Below, in pieces: positions 16,960 to 27,021 of a stretch of 64,000 nucleotides of DNA. Source of the DNA: Planctomycetaceae bacterium. GTDB lineage: Bacteria > Planctomycetota > Planctomycetia > Pirellulales > Pirellulaceae. The notes below the pieces were generated by a model. The model was not told where the DNA came from and searched no databases. It was given only the letters and a program-made list of their open reading frames with translations. Location: NCBI GenBank assembly GCA_020638975.1, contig JACKHN010000004.1:310001-374000 (forward strand). Reading direction: 5' to 3'. Made by a program: the position numbers and the translations under genes. The stretch's first letter is position 1. Each line of letters begins with the position of its first letter.

Positions 16960-18339
16960 ATGCTCAATCTGACCGACCGCGGGACGGCACATACTTGCGA
17001 TGGGCTCACACGCCGCGACTTCATGCAGGTGGGAACACTGGGCGCGATCGGACTGTCGCTGCCACAGTATCTCGCGGCCGCCGAACAAGGAGTCGTAAGC
17101 AAGAAGGATGACGACCGGGCTTGCATCATGATCTTCAATCTTGGTGCTCCGAGTCAACTCGACACATTCGATATGAAGCCCGATGCGCCGTCGGAGATTC
17201 GCGGGCCTTTCAGTCCGATCAGTACTGCGTCGGACGCGATTCAAATCTCCGAGATCTTTCCGGGCCATGCGAAGGTTGCCGACAAGTTCTCACTCGTTCG
17301 ATCTTGTCATCACACCGGTGCCGCTGTTCATGATGCCGGCTGGCAAATGATGCAGACGGGGCGGCAATTTGCCGGTGGCGTCGAAACGCCGCATGTGGGT
17401 GCCGTCTTGAGTTATCTGCGCGGTCGCAAGACGGACCTGCCTGCGCATGTCGTGTTGCCCGAGACGATGGGCCGCGGTGGTGGTAATCTTCCCAACGGAC
17501 AAGCTGGCGGGTTCCTCGGCAAGGCGCACGACCCGTTTGCTTTGATGGCCGATCCTTCGCAGCCCAACTTCAAAGTGCCCGATCTCCTACCGCCGCCCGA
17601 GATCGGAGAAGCACGGCTTGATCGACGACGTCGTATGCGCGAGGTTGTCGACTCAACTTTAAAAAACTTCGAGGCCACCGAGAACGCACAACTGCTCGAT
17701 AGCAATTTCCAGGCGGCTTATCGCTTGATGACTAGCCCCCAGGCTCGTGAAGCCTTTGACTTGTCAAAAGAGCCGACCAAGGTTCGCGAACGCTATGGGA
17801 TGACGCGATTCGGCCAGTGCTGTTTGCTCGCGCGGCGTTTGATCGAAGGTGGTGTTCGATTTGTCACGATCAATACGTTCCTGACGGTTTTCGACGAGAT
17901 CACGTGGGACATCCATGGCTCGAAGCCATTCACGTCGATCGAAGGCATGAAGAACATCGTTGCGCCACTGTACGATAACGCTTATAGCGCGTTGATCGAG
18001 GATCTCGACCAACGAGGCTTGCTGGACAAGACGCTGGTCTGCAACTTGGCCGAGTTCGGCAGGACTCCGCGCGTGAATCCGGCGGCCGGTCGAGACCATT
18101 GGCCACAGTGCTTTACGACTTACTTTGCCGGTGGCGGCGTGAAAGGCGGGCAAGTTGTCGGTCGGAGCGATCCCATCGGCGGCGTTCCTGCCGAGCGACC
18201 CGTTGATCCAGGCAACATCGCCGCGACGATCTTCCACAGCCTGGGCTTAGACATTGAATCCCACCTTCCCGGTCCCGCAGGGCGACCGTTCCCGTTGGTT
18301 GACTTCGGAAAACGAGAGATCCACGAGTTGTTTGCATAG
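16960..18339 (+). CDS. DUF1501 family protein with Tat signal
   Basis: This 459-residue protein has a twin-arginine signal (LTRRDFMQVGTLGAIGLSLP). The DUF1501 family belongs to the alkaline-phosphatase/sulfatase-like superfamily. Typical motifs are CIMIFNLGAPSQLDTFDMKP, GPFSPISTA, HHTGAAVHDAGWQMMQTGR and AEFGRTPRVN. The DUF1501 gene usually neighbours DUF1549/DUF1553 genes in planctomycetes, as here. The biochemical role is not established. A GAGG-like site precedes the ATG. Confidence 0.92.
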   Translation: MLNLTDRGTAHTCDGLTRRDFMQVGTLGAIGLSLPQYLAAAEQGVVSKKDDDRACIMIFNLGAPSQLDTFDMKPDAPSEIRGPFSPISTASDAIQISEIFPGHAKVADKFSLVRSCHHTGAAVHDAGWQMMQTGRQFAGGVETPHVGAVLSYLRGRKTDLPAHVVLPETMGRGGGNLPNGQAGGFLGKAHDPFALMADPSQPNFKVPDLLPPPEIGEARLDRRRRMREVVDSTLKNFEATENAQLLDSNFQAAYRLMTSPQAREAFDLSKEPTKVRERYGMTRFGQCCLLARRLIEGGVRFVTINTFLTVFDEITWDIHGSKPFTSIEGMKNIVAPLYDNAYSALIEDLDQRGLLDKTLVCNLAEFGRTPRVNPAAGRDHWPQCFTTYFAGGGVKGGQVVGRSDPIGGVPAERPVDPGNIAATIFHSLGLDIESHLPGPAGRPFPLVDFGKREIHELFA

Positions 18340-18360
18340 TTGCGGCAAAGTCGCGGCCAA

Positions 18361-18420
18361 CGTAGCCCGATTCTCCGAGTCGGGAATCCTTGCCCCGACT
18401 CAAAGAGTCGGGCTGCGTAC
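18361..18420. repeat. Imperfect palindromic element (element E)
   Basis: Arms at 18362-18384 and 18394-18416 (GTAGCCCGA...GAGTCGGG type, five mismatches in 23) are separated by nine bases. It lies 22 bases after the DUF1501 stop, so it could also slow or end transcription, although no T-tract follows. Confidence 0.75.
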
Positions 18421-18456
18421 ACGCGGCGAAGCTAGTCGATTGAGAAGAGTACCATC

Positions 18457-20952
18457 ATGCCGATCATTCATAAGTTCGCTATTCGATCCTTACTTCTGTC
18501 TGCAATCGTGTTGTTATGCAGTGTGGCATCGGCAGATAAGTCGATCACCGTTCTTCCTGCGGAGGTCGTGTTACAGGGACCTGAGTCGTTTCAGCGACTC
18601 CTCGTTCAGCAGGTCGATGGCGAGGAGTTGAGGAAGCAGCTTCGCGAGGGCGTCGATCTGAAATCAAGCGATCCGAAGATTGTTGCAGTCGACGGCGACA
18701 CGCTGCGTCCGGTCGCGAATGGCAGCGCCGAGATCACCGTAAAGAACGCTGGCATGACCGCCAGTGTGAAGGTGCAAGTGGCAGGAATGGAGTCGCCGCA
18801 TGCCTGGAGCTTTGGAAATCACGTCCAGGCGGTGTTGTCGAAAGCCGGTTGCAACTCCGGCGCTTGCCACGGCGCATTAGCGGGTAAGGGCGGCTTGAAG
18901 TTGTCGTTACGAGGTTACGACACGAAGACAGATCACCACACGCTCACGCGCCAGGCTCGAGGCCGTCGTATCGAACTCGCCGATCCGGGGCGCAGTCTGT
19001 TACTGGCCAAGCCTTCCGGCGCGTTGCCGCACAAAGGTGGGTTGCGGTTTGATGTCGATTCGTTCGAGTACCGAGTTATTGCCGAATGGATCAGTGCCGG
19101 AGCAGTCGGCCCGTCGGATGCGGAGCCGGTGATGGATCGCATCGAAATACTTCCGAAGCTGGCGACGCTGCAACCGGGAGACAAGCAGCAACTCATCGTG
19201 CGAGCCCACTATTCGGATGGACATACAGAAGACGTGACTCGATGGGCAAAGTACACCTCCGCAAGCGAAGCGGTGGCCTCGGTCGACGAGGGCGGCGAGT
19301 TGACGGTGATGGGATATGGCGAAGGTGCGATCACGGCTTGGTTCGCGAGCAACATCGTCATCGCTCGTGTCACTTCCCCCTATGCGAACGAAGTCGCTAA
19401 TGAGGTGTACGAGAAGGCGCCGAAGCGAAACTTCATCGACGAATTGGTGACGAAGCAATTGCGCCGGCTGAACCTACCGCCGTCGCCTCCGGCGTCCGAC
19501 GCCGAGTTTCTTCGCCGAGCTTACATCGATACGATCGGCACGCTTCCGACCCCCGGTGATGTTCGCAACTTCCTGGCCGATACGTCCGCTGACAAGCGGG
19601 ACAAAGCGATTGAATCCCTTTTGTCTCGAACTGAGTTTGTTGACTACTGGACTTACAAGTGGTCCGACGTGCTGTTGTTGAATGGCACACTGCTGCGGCC
19701 CGACGCCGTGAAGGCTTACTATCAGTGGGTTCACAAACACGTCGAAGCCAATACGCCATGGGATCACTTCGTTCGCGAGATTGTTACCGCGCAGGGAAGC
19801 AGTTTCGAGAACGGAGCGACGAATTTTTACGCGTTGCATCAAGATCCTGAGACGATGTCGGAGAATGTCAGCCAAGCGTTTCTCGGCCTCTCGATCGGCT
19901 GTGCCAAGTGCCACAACCATCCGCTCGAGAAGTGGACGAACGACCAATACTATGCGATGGCCAACATGTTTTCACGCGTTCGCGCCAAGGGCTGGGGCGG
20001 CGACTCGCGAAATGGCGATGGCAAGCGAACGTTGTTCGTCGTTAACAAAGGCGAGCTAACACAGCCGCTGACCGGCAAGCCCCAACCGCCCACACCTCTA
20101 GACGGCGAACCGCTGTCGTTCGACGCAACCGAAGATCGTCGCGTACACCTTGCGAATTGGCTGACGGCTCCGGAGAATCCTTACTTTGCGAGATCGATTG
20201 CGAATCGCGTGTGGGCGAACTTCTTTGGTGTTGGATTGGTCGAGTCAATCGATGATTTGCGAGACTCGAACCCGGCAAGCAATGAAGAGTTGCTGACCGC
20301 GACCGCAAACTATGTTGTCGATCACGAGTTTGATCTTAAATCGCTAATGCGAGCCATTCTGCAAAGTCACACTTATCAACGCAGCAGCCAGCCGCTGGCC
20401 GAAAACCAGGACGAGCATCGATTCTATTCGCGTTACTATCCACGACGTCTGATGGCGGAAGTGATGCTTGATGCGATCTCGCAGGTGACCGACGTACCAA
20501 CCGATTTCACCGAGATTGCATACCCCGGTGCAGATAAACAGAAAACGGACTTCTATCCCAAGGGGACGCGAGCGTTGCAACTGTACGATTCGGCGGTCGC
20601 CTCTTACTTTCTGAAGACGTTCGGACGCAACGATCGCCAGATCACTTGCGAGTGCGAACGGTCAGACGAGCCGAGCATGGTGCAGGTGCTGCACATCTCT
20701 AACGGCGACACGCTGAACGATAAGCTGAAAGCGAAGGAAGGCCGTGTCGAAAAATTGCTGGGCTCCGACTTGCCGAATTACTCGATTATCGAACAGGCGT
20801 ATTTAATGTCCGTTGCGCGTTATCCGACGGACGGCGAGATGGAACAGTTGCTGACTGTCATGAACGCAACGCCCCCTGACCAGCGTCGCGTCGTGGTCGA
20901 AGACTTGTTCTGGAGCCTGCTCAGTAGTCGTGAGTTCCTGTTCAATCATTGA
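18457..20952 (+). CDS. DUF1549/DUF1553 protein with Ig-like domain
   Basis: This 831-residue exported protein has an N-terminal signal and an Ig-like (BIG2) domain at about residues 30-110. A CNSGACHG motif follows (about 130), then DUF1549 (about 325-520: FIDELVTKQLRRLNLPPSPP, LRRAYIDTIGTLPTP, CAKCHNHPLEKW) and DUF1553 (about 560-810: FARSIANRVWANFFGVGLVE, SLMRAILQSHTYQRS). The CxxCH-like motifs may bind haem. The family is abundant in planctomycetes and almost always paired with DUF1501, as here. Function unknown, probably degradative or electron-transfer related. Confidence 0.92.
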   Translation: MPIIHKFAIRSLLLSAIVLLCSVASADKSITVLPAEVVLQGPESFQRLLVQQVDGEELRKQLREGVDLKSSDPKIVAVDGDTLRPVANGSAEITVKNAGMTASVKVQVAGMESPHAWSFGNHVQAVLSKAGCNSGACHGALAGKGGLKLSLRGYDTKTDHHTLTRQARGRRIELADPGRSLLLAKPSGALPHKGGLRFDVDSFEYRVIAEWISAGAVGPSDAEPVMDRIEILPKLATLQPGDKQQLIVRAHYSDGHTEDVTRWAKYTSASEAVASVDEGGELTVMGYGEGAITAWFASNIVIARVTSPYANEVANEVYEKAPKRNFIDELVTKQLRRLNLPPSPPASDAEFLRRAYIDTIGTLPTPGDVRNFLADTSADKRDKAIESLLSRTEFVDYWTYKWSDVLLLNGTLLRPDAVKAYYQWVHKHVEANTPWDHFVREIVTAQGSSFENGATNFYALHQDPETMSENVSQAFLGLSIGCAKCHNHPLEKWTNDQYYAMANMFSRVRAKGWGGDSRNGDGKRTLFVVNKGELTQPLTGKPQPPTPLDGEPLSFDATEDRRVHLANWLTAPENPYFARSIANRVWANFFGVGLVESIDDLRDSNPASNEELLTATANYVVDHEFDLKSLMRAILQSHTYQRSSQPLAENQDEHRFYSRYYPRRLMAEVMLDAISQVTDVPTDFTEIAYPGADKQKTDFYPKGTRALQLYDSAVASYFLKTFGRNDRQITCECERSDEPSMVQVLHISNGDTLNDKLKAKEGRVEKLLGSDLPNYSIIEQAYLMSVARYPTDGEMEQLLTVMNATPPDQRRVVVEDLFWSLLSSREFLFNH

Positions 20953-21000
20953 TAGTCACACAGGACTTTCTTTCGCGTACATCTATTCGAGTAAGAACAC

Positions 21001-23808
21001 ATGAGACGAATCGTTCTTTATTCAATCGCAATAGCATTTGTCACCTTCGCGTCCGAAGCGAAGGCCGATGATGCGGCGACGCCCGACTACGTGAAAGACG
21101 TCGCGCCGATTCTCAACAAGTATTGCACGGCTTGCCACAGTGCTGATGAGCCAGAAGGCAAACTGTCTTTGGAGTCCTTCGTCGACTTGCAAAAGGGCGG
21201 CGAGCACGGTGCATCGGTCGTTCCTGGGCAAGCAACGTCGAGCCGCATGATCCGCGTGCTGACTGGCGAAGCCGAGCCACAAATGCCCCCCAAGGACAAC
21301 GAATCACCCAGTGATGCGGAGATCGCGACGCTGAAAGCTTGGATCGATTCAGGGGCCAAGGGGCCCGAAGGTCTTGAACCACCTCGAGTACTGGTGACTC
21401 CCACACTTCCCGCTGCGAAAGGTGCTGGCGCGATCACAGCGATTGCCATGTCGCCGCAAGGCACTCTGTTAGCGGTGGCTCAATTCGGCAAAGTGGAATT
21501 GCGAGCGATCGGTGGTCCTGTGGCCACCATCAATGATTTACCCGGAAAAGTGAACGCCGTTCATTTTTCCAACGATGGTTCACGATTGGTGACCGCTTCG
21601 GGAGTTACCGGCCTGAATGGAGCCGCGAGCATCTGGAACGTCGCGGACGGGAAACTCGTTCGCGAATTCAAGGGGCACCGCGATATCTTGTATGACGCCG
21701 AGTTGAGTCCCGATGGCAAGATACTTGCAACTTGTAGCTATGATCGCCAAGTGATTCTGTGGAACGCTGATAACGGCGAAGTGCTGCGCACGCTGGAAGG
21801 ACACAACGACGCGATCTACGACCTGGCATTCAGTCCCGACGGAACCGTGTTGGCGACCGCCAGTGGCGACGAGACCGCCAAGTTATGGCTGGTCGCAAAT
21901 GGCGAGCGACTCGATACGTTGCATCAACCGCAGGCCGAGCAGTATGTCGTTGCGTTTAGTCCCGATGGCAAGTACGTCCTATCTGGCGGTGCCGACAACC
22001 GTATTCGTGTTTGGGAATTCGTATCGAAGAAGAAACGAGAGATCAATCCGCTGGTCTATGCGAGGTTTGCTCATGAAGGAGCAGTCGTCGGGCTGACATT
22101 CTCAAGCGATGGCAAGACGCTGATTTCCGCTGCCGAAGACCGGACAATGAAGGCTTGGGAAACAGATGGATACACCGAAACGCATCTTTATGAGCGTCAA
22201 TCGGACGAGCCGACGGGCTTGGCGATCGCTCCGTTCGAGAATTCGTTGCTCGTCGGACGCGCTGATGGAACGTTGGGACGGTACGAAATCGTTAGCGGCA
22301 CAAGTCAGGCGGTGGCGGGTCGCGAACGTGTTGTCACGGCAGTTCCGATGCCTGCGGCGGCCATGGGCGAGGCGAATGACGTCGAACCCAACGATGTCCC
22401 GAGCGAAGCGACAGCCATCACTGCACCGGTAAAGATCGCCGGAGTCATCCATGCCACGCGCGAAGGGCAGACGACCGATGCTGATCTTTATCGATTCACG
22501 GCCAAGGCGGGCGAAGAATGGATGATCGAAGTGAATGCCGAACGCCAGAAGTCACCTCTTGATTCACGGGTCGAAGTGCTTGATAGCGAAGGCCGCCCGA
22601 TCCAACGCGTTTTACTTCAAGCAGTTCGCGATTCGTACTTTACGTTTCGTGGTAAAGACTCGAACACCAGCGACGACTATCGTGTTCATAACTGGCAAGA
22701 GATGGAACTGAATCAGTTCCTGTATGCGGACGGTGAAGTCGTCAAGCTGTGGCACTATCCGCGCGGTCCCGACTCCGGTTTCCAAGTCTATCCAGGGCAA
22801 GGAACTCGCTTTGCTTATTTCGATACGACTCCCATGTCGCACGCGTTGCAGGCACCCTGTTACATCGTCGAGCCGCACGCTCCCGGAACCGAGTTGATTC
22901 CGAATGGGCTACCGGTTTTTCCGCTGTATTTCGAGAACGATGACGAGAGCCGTAGGAAGTTTGGTAGCGACTCGCTGTTGTTGTTTACCGCTCCCAGCGA
23001 TGGCGAGTATCTGGTCCGCATCACCGATGCCCGGTCCTTTTCAGGAGCCGACTACAAGTACGACCTCTTGGTGCGTCCTCGGATGCCGAGCTTCAACGTT
23101 AGTGTCGGCGGTGCGAACCCGACTGTGAACGCAGGGAGTGGTAAGGAGTTCTCCGTTTCCGTGGATCGAGTTGATGGATTCGAAGGCGAGATCCGCGTGG
23201 ATATCGAAGGCGTGCCGCCAGGATTCTATGTGACGACTCCGATCATCATCGAAGAAGGGCAGACACAAGCACTAGGAACGATCAATGCTCTTCCGGATGC
23301 ACCGCAGCCAACTCCAGAGAACTCCAAAGCGACGAAGGTGACCGCGACCGCGATGATTCGTGGAACCGAAGTCTCGAAGGACGTCAATAATTTGGGAGAA
23401 ATAAAGCTGGCCGAGAAACCCAAGCTGCTACTTAAGTTGCTGGCGGCAAACGATGCTTCCGCCGAGCCAACCCCCGACGCACCGCTTGAACTGATCGTAG
23501 CGCCCGGCGAGACGATCACGGCTCGCGTAAAGGTCGAGCGAAACGGGTTCGACGGCAGCGCTGGCATCGGTAAGGCAGACGCGGGACGCAACATGCCGCA
23601 TGGCGTCTATGTGGACAACATTGGCTTGAATGGCCTGCTGATCGTGGAAGGTCAAAACGAACGAACCTTCTTCATCACAGCATCAAAGACGGCTGAGGAG
23701 ACAACCCGGACGTTCCATTTGCGTTCCGATGCGGAAGGTAACCAAACTTCATGGCCGGTAATTTTGCACGTCCGTCGAGGTAACTCGCTTGCTCAGAATC
23801 AAAAGTAA
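21001..23808 (+). CDS. PSCyt1 cytochrome c / WD40 propeller / PPC-domain protein
   Basis: This 935-residue exported protein has a signal peptide followed by a planctomycete cytochrome c domain (PSCyt1: YVKDVAPILNKYCTACHS at about residues 29-46, MPPKDNE later). WD40-type repeats run from about 150 to 450 (LAFSPDGTVLATASGDETAKLW, FSPDGKYVLSGGADNRIRVW in pieces). A PPC-like beta-sandwich follows (DVEPNDVPSEA, DLYRFTAKAGEEW). The C-terminal part has further beta-rich domains. It lies 48 bases after the DUF1549/1553 gene and probably forms one operon with it. Confidence 0.9.
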   Translation: MRRIVLYSIAIAFVTFASEAKADDAATPDYVKDVAPILNKYCTACHSADEPEGKLSLESFVDLQKGGEHGASVVPGQATSSRMIRVLTGEAEPQMPPKDNESPSDAEIATLKAWIDSGAKGPEGLEPPRVLVTPTLPAAKGAGAITAIAMSPQGTLLAVAQFGKVELRAIGGPVATINDLPGKVNAVHFSNDGSRLVTASGVTGLNGAASIWNVADGKLVREFKGHRDILYDAELSPDGKILATCSYDRQVILWNADNGEVLRTLEGHNDAIYDLAFSPDGTVLATASGDETAKLWLVANGERLDTLHQPQAEQYVVAFSPDGKYVLSGGADNRIRVWEFVSKKKREINPLVYARFAHEGAVVGLTFSSDGKTLISAAEDRTMKAWETDGYTETHLYERQSDEPTGLAIAPFENSLLVGRADGTLGRYEIVSGTSQAVAGRERVVTAVPMPAAAMGEANDVEPNDVPSEATAITAPVKIAGVIHATREGQTTDADLYRFTAKAGEEWMIEVNAERQKSPLDSRVEVLDSEGRPIQRVLLQAVRDSYFTFRGKDSNTSDDYRVHNWQEMELNQFLYADGEVVKLWHYPRGPDSGFQVYPGQGTRFAYFDTTPMSHALQAPCYIVEPHAPGTELIPNGLPVFPLYFENDDESRRKFGSDSLLLFTAPSDGEYLVRITDARSFSGADYKYDLLVRPRMPSFNVSVGGANPTVNAGSGKEFSVSVDRVDGFEGEIRVDIEGVPPGFYVTTPIIIEEGQTQALGTINALPDAPQPTPENSKATKVTATAMIRGTEVSKDVNNLGEIKLAEKPKLLLKLLAANDASAEPTPDAPLELIVAPGETITARVKVERNGFDGSAGIGKADAGRNMPHGVYVDNIGLNGLLIVEGQNERTFFITASKTAEETTRTFHLRSDAEGNQTSWPVILHVRRGNSLAQNQK

Positions 23809-23836
23809 TAACTGCGTGAACTTAGGAGATTGGTCA

Positions 23837-24697
23837 ATGTTGGCACGATATGCGACGGCGGTTCTGTTCGGACTAGCGGTAGTTGTTCCTGCGGTACCCA
23901 CGGTGAATGCTGAAGAAGCCGTCAAACCTGCGCGCTTGTTGATGGTAACACAAAGTGCGGGGTTCAAGCACGGCAGCGTGACGCGGAAAGAGGGGCAGCT
24001 TGCTCCCGCCGAACTAGCGATGACGGAGCTTGGCATCTCGAGTAACTTGTTTCGCGTCGATTGCACGCAAGACGTGGCTGCTGACTTCACAAAAGACAAG
24101 CTACAACACTACGACATCGTGCTCTTTTACACGACCGGTACCCTTCCGATCAAACAGGAAGACCTCGACTACTTCTTTAAGGAGTGGCTACCCACGAAGG
24201 GACATGGTTTCATCGGCACGCATTCGGCCGCTGATACCTTTCATGACTATGAGCCTTACTGGGATATGATTGGGGGTACGTTCAACGGGCATCCCTGGGG
24301 CGCGGGTACGACCGTGACGATCGCCGTTCACGACAAGAATCACCCGGCAAGTAAGCCTTGGGGTGATGAAGTGACTTTGAAAGACGAGATCTATCAATTC
24401 AAAAACTGGCAGCCGGAGAAGGTGCGCGTCTTGATGAGTCTTGATATGGCAAAGACGGAATTAAAGAAGCCGTATCACGTGCCAATCTTGTGGGTGAAGG
24501 AATACGGCAAGGGCAAGGCAATGCATATGAGTCTCGGACATCGGGAAGATGTCTGGACCAACGAGGCTTATATGGCTTCGCTGCTTGGCGGCATCAAGTG
24601 GATACTGGGCCAAGAGCCAGGCGACGCAACGCCGAACCCAGAACTGTCCGCCGCTGAAGAGCAGAAAGCGAAGGCCGCTGCCGAGTCGGCTCAATAG
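23837..24697 (+). CDS. ThuA domain protein, secreted
   Basis: This 286-residue protein has a signal peptide (ARYATAVLFGLAVVVPAVP). The ThuA-like domain (trehalose-utilisation, glutamine-amidotransferase-like fold) shows LLMVTQSAGFKHGS, YDIVLFYTTGTLP, GFIGTHSAADTFHDYEPYWDMIGG (in pieces) and HMSLGHREDVW. ThuA proteins are common in planctomycete sugar-degradation loci. The ATG at 23837 has AGGAG just upstream, 28 bases after the previous stop, so it is the third gene of the 18457-24697 run. Its 3' end overlaps the convergent membrane-protein gene by seven bases. Confidence 0.9.
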   Translation: MLARYATAVLFGLAVVVPAVPTVNAEEAVKPARLLMVTQSAGFKHGSVTRKEGQLAPAELAMTELGISSNLFRVDCTQDVAADFTKDKLQHYDIVLFYTTGTLPIKQEDLDYFFKEWLPTKGHGFIGTHSAADTFHDYEPYWDMIGGTFNGHPWGAGTTVTIAVHDKNHPASKPWGDEVTLKDEIYQFKNWQPEKVRVLMSLDMAKTELKKPYHVPILWVKEYGKGKAMHMSLGHREDVWTNEAYMASLLGGIKWILGQEPGDATPNPELSAAEEQKAKAAAESAQ

Positions 24698-26754
24698 ATT
24701 TTCAGCAATTGGACCACGTTGTTGTACTGATCGGTCCAGAGCGGAAAATCCGTGGCCCCATCCATCGCACTCGTATGCGAGACAATTGCCTCTGACGCGA
24801 GGAACTCGCTGTTGCGCGTCATCAGTACCCAGTTGGCCTTGGTCCACTGTGGTGGACGATCAGGGCTGCGGACCATCGCGCACTGGAACCCGAGTTCCGT
24901 GCCGAGCCGTCGCACGACGGGCTCAAGATTAACGTGTTTGTTGCTGACATGAATTGCGATTACCCCGTCGTCGTTCATATGGCGAAGGTACACGTCGAAT
25001 GCTTCCTTCGTCAGCAGATGCGTCGGGATTGAATCGCCGCTGAAGGCATCCAACACGAGAACATCGAATTGCTGCGACGGTTCCCGCTCCATGGAAATTC
25101 GAGCATCGCCCAAAGCGACTTCCGTATTCGCTTGCGAACTCTCCAGAAAGGAGAAATTGTCTGTAGCAATCTCGACGACGGTGGGATTGATCTCGTAGAA
25201 GCGAAAGTAATCTCCCGGCATCCCATAGGAGGCCACTGTGCCCACGCCTAACCCAACCGCTCCCACGCGTTTCGGTTGCCCGTCACGAAGGTGCCGCAAT
25301 GCTAAACCGACACCGCTCTCCTCGCCATAGTAGGTCGTCGGCAACCGCCGCAGGCCGGGATGTCGGAGTTGAAAGCCGTGAAGAATGCGACCGTGGAACA
25401 GGCTTGTGCCCCAAGGCGATTCAGACACTTGCAGCACGCCGTAAAAGTTTCTAGTCGACCTGACGAGCCCTTCGTCGTGTCCGCCAAATTCGACGAAGGC
25501 GACGACGATAAACACAAAACAGTATCCGAGCACCCCGATAACGCGACGTGACGGCGAATCGCCCAACCAAGTCGCTTGCGCATCGCTCAGGAAGACTCCC
25601 GACAAGATGACGGCGGCAGCCAGCATGCAGATCTGCATCTCTAAGTACGTCGAGAATAGCCACGGACATAGCAGGCCAATCGTCAGCCCGCCGACTGCGC
25701 CACCTGCCGACGACATCAGATAGAAGGCGGTCAAATACTTCGCAGCGGGTTTCCTGCGGACAAGTTCGCCGTGGCATACCATGCAGGTAAAGAACATGGC
25801 GGTGAAGTACGCACACAGGTGAATCGGCATGGTCCAGTTGGCTGACGTAAACGCGGTACCATGAATCAGCAACAAACTGATAACGCCCGCCCCGGCGCAC
25901 CAACGACGCGAGTACCAGGCTTCGCGATCGAAGCAGATGATGAAAGTCAAAAGATAGAGGCTTAAGGGAACAATCCATAGAAACGGGATCACGGCGATGT
26001 CTTGGCAAACGTGATTCGTCGTGGCCAACAAGAGCATCGAGGCGAACGCCGGCAGTGCCAGCCAAGTCAGGTACTGCTTCCATCCTGGCGACAGAGCGGC
26101 AACGGGCGACTGCGAATCATCGTTCGACTTCTGTGCGGTCGCGGTTACTTGAAACTGCGAGACCGCCAAATAACCACACACGGTTGCGAACAGGCAGAAC
26201 AAAAGGGACCAGATCTGACCTTGAGACGACGTTGTCAAGGCAGGCTCGACGAGAAGCGGATAGCTGATCAACGCCGCTAACGATCCGACGTTGGACAATG
26301 CATAAAGACGGTACGGAGAACCGTCGGGGATTCGATTAGCGAACCACGCTTGCAACAACGGTCCCGTGGAAGAAAGCAGAAAGTACGGCAGGCCGACATT
26401 TGCAAGCAGAATCAATAGTATCGCGAACGTTGGCTCTTCAGTTCCCGTCGGCTTCCAATCAACGCCGGGAGTCATCGGGAGCACCAACAGCGCGAACAGC
26501 AACAGTGTGAAGTGCACGATGCCCTGCATTCGCTGGCTTAAAAACCGTGTCGCAAGGTGCGCGTAGCTGTAGCCTGCAAACAGTAGCAGTTGGAAGAACA
26601 GCATGCATGTTGTCCACACGCCGGGACTGCCTCCAAACCAAGGCAAAATTGTCTTGCTGATGATCGGCTGAACCTGAAAGACTAGGAAGGCACTGATGAA
26701 GATTGCTACTGCGAACCAGAGGCCCGTCGAGAATCGAAGGAGTCGCGTCATCAT
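24691..26754 (-). CDS. Fused membrane protein / spermidine-synthase-like methyltransferase fold
   Basis: This 687-residue protein has roughly a dozen hydrophobic segments in residues 1-450 (LWFAVAIFISAFLVFQVQP, MLFFQLLLFAGYSYAHL, then others). A cytoplasmic Rossmann-fold domain of the spermidine-synthase type follows (VGAVGLGVGTVASYG, FRFYEINPTVVEIA, VALGDARISM, VLVLDAFSGDSIPTHLLT). Such fused MFS-like/spermidine-synthase proteins are widespread and their substrate is usually unknown. The start is uncertain: ATG at 26754, 26769 or 26811. It converges on the ThuA gene with overlapping ends. Confidence 0.85.
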   Translation of the reverse strand: MMTRLLRFSTGLWFAVAIFISAFLVFQVQPIISKTILPWFGGSPGVWTTCMLFFQLLLFAGYSYAHLATRFLSQRMQGIVHFTLLLFALLVLPMTPGVDWKPTGTEEPTFAILLILLANVGLPYFLLSSTGPLLQAWFANRIPDGSPYRLYALSNVGSLAALISYPLLVEPALTTSSQGQIWSLLFCLFATVCGYLAVSQFQVTATAQKSNDDSQSPVAALSPGWKQYLTWLALPAFASMLLLATTNHVCQDIAVIPFLWIVPLSLYLLTFIICFDREAWYSRRWCAGAGVISLLLIHGTAFTSANWTMPIHLCAYFTAMFFTCMVCHGELVRRKPAAKYLTAFYLMSSAGGAVGGLTIGLLCPWLFSTYLEMQICMLAAAVILSGVFLSDAQATWLGDSPSRRVIGVLGYCFVFIVVAFVEFGGHDEGLVRSTRNFYGVLQVSESPWGTSLFHGRILHGFQLRHPGLRRLPTTYYGEESGVGLALRHLRDGQPKRVGAVGLGVGTVASYGMPGDYFRFYEINPTVVEIATDNFSFLESSQANTEVALGDARISMEREPSQQFDVLVLDAFSGDSIPTHLLTKEAFDVYLRHMNDDGVIAIHVSNKHVNLEPVVRRLGTELGFQCAMVRSPDRPPQWTKANWVLMTRNSEFLASEAIVSHTSAMDGATDFPLWTDQYNNVVQLLKIY

Positions 26755-27021
26755 CTTGATTTCCTGCATGTGGGGGGATTTGTGCGGCAGCAGCCGCAAG
26801 GCGGGAGTCATCGTGGAGAGCTTTGCAACTCTAGCTCACATTTCGCAGAGCCACGGTATCGGCATATTCCGTGCATTCGATGGAACCGAAACTGCGACGA
26901 GCTTCGTTTGCCGCGACGCTTCGTTTGCCGCGACCTATGCTTGCTCAGGGTTTGCCGCATGCGCGACAGCGTGCCAGCAGACTGCCGCACCTTTCCTCGC
27001 TCACTTACACGGTACATTTCC

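Noticed and set aside
26770..27021. Upstream extension of the PilT frame
   Set aside because: The conserved N-terminus begins at 27022; the extension is low-complexity Cys/Arg-rich sequence.
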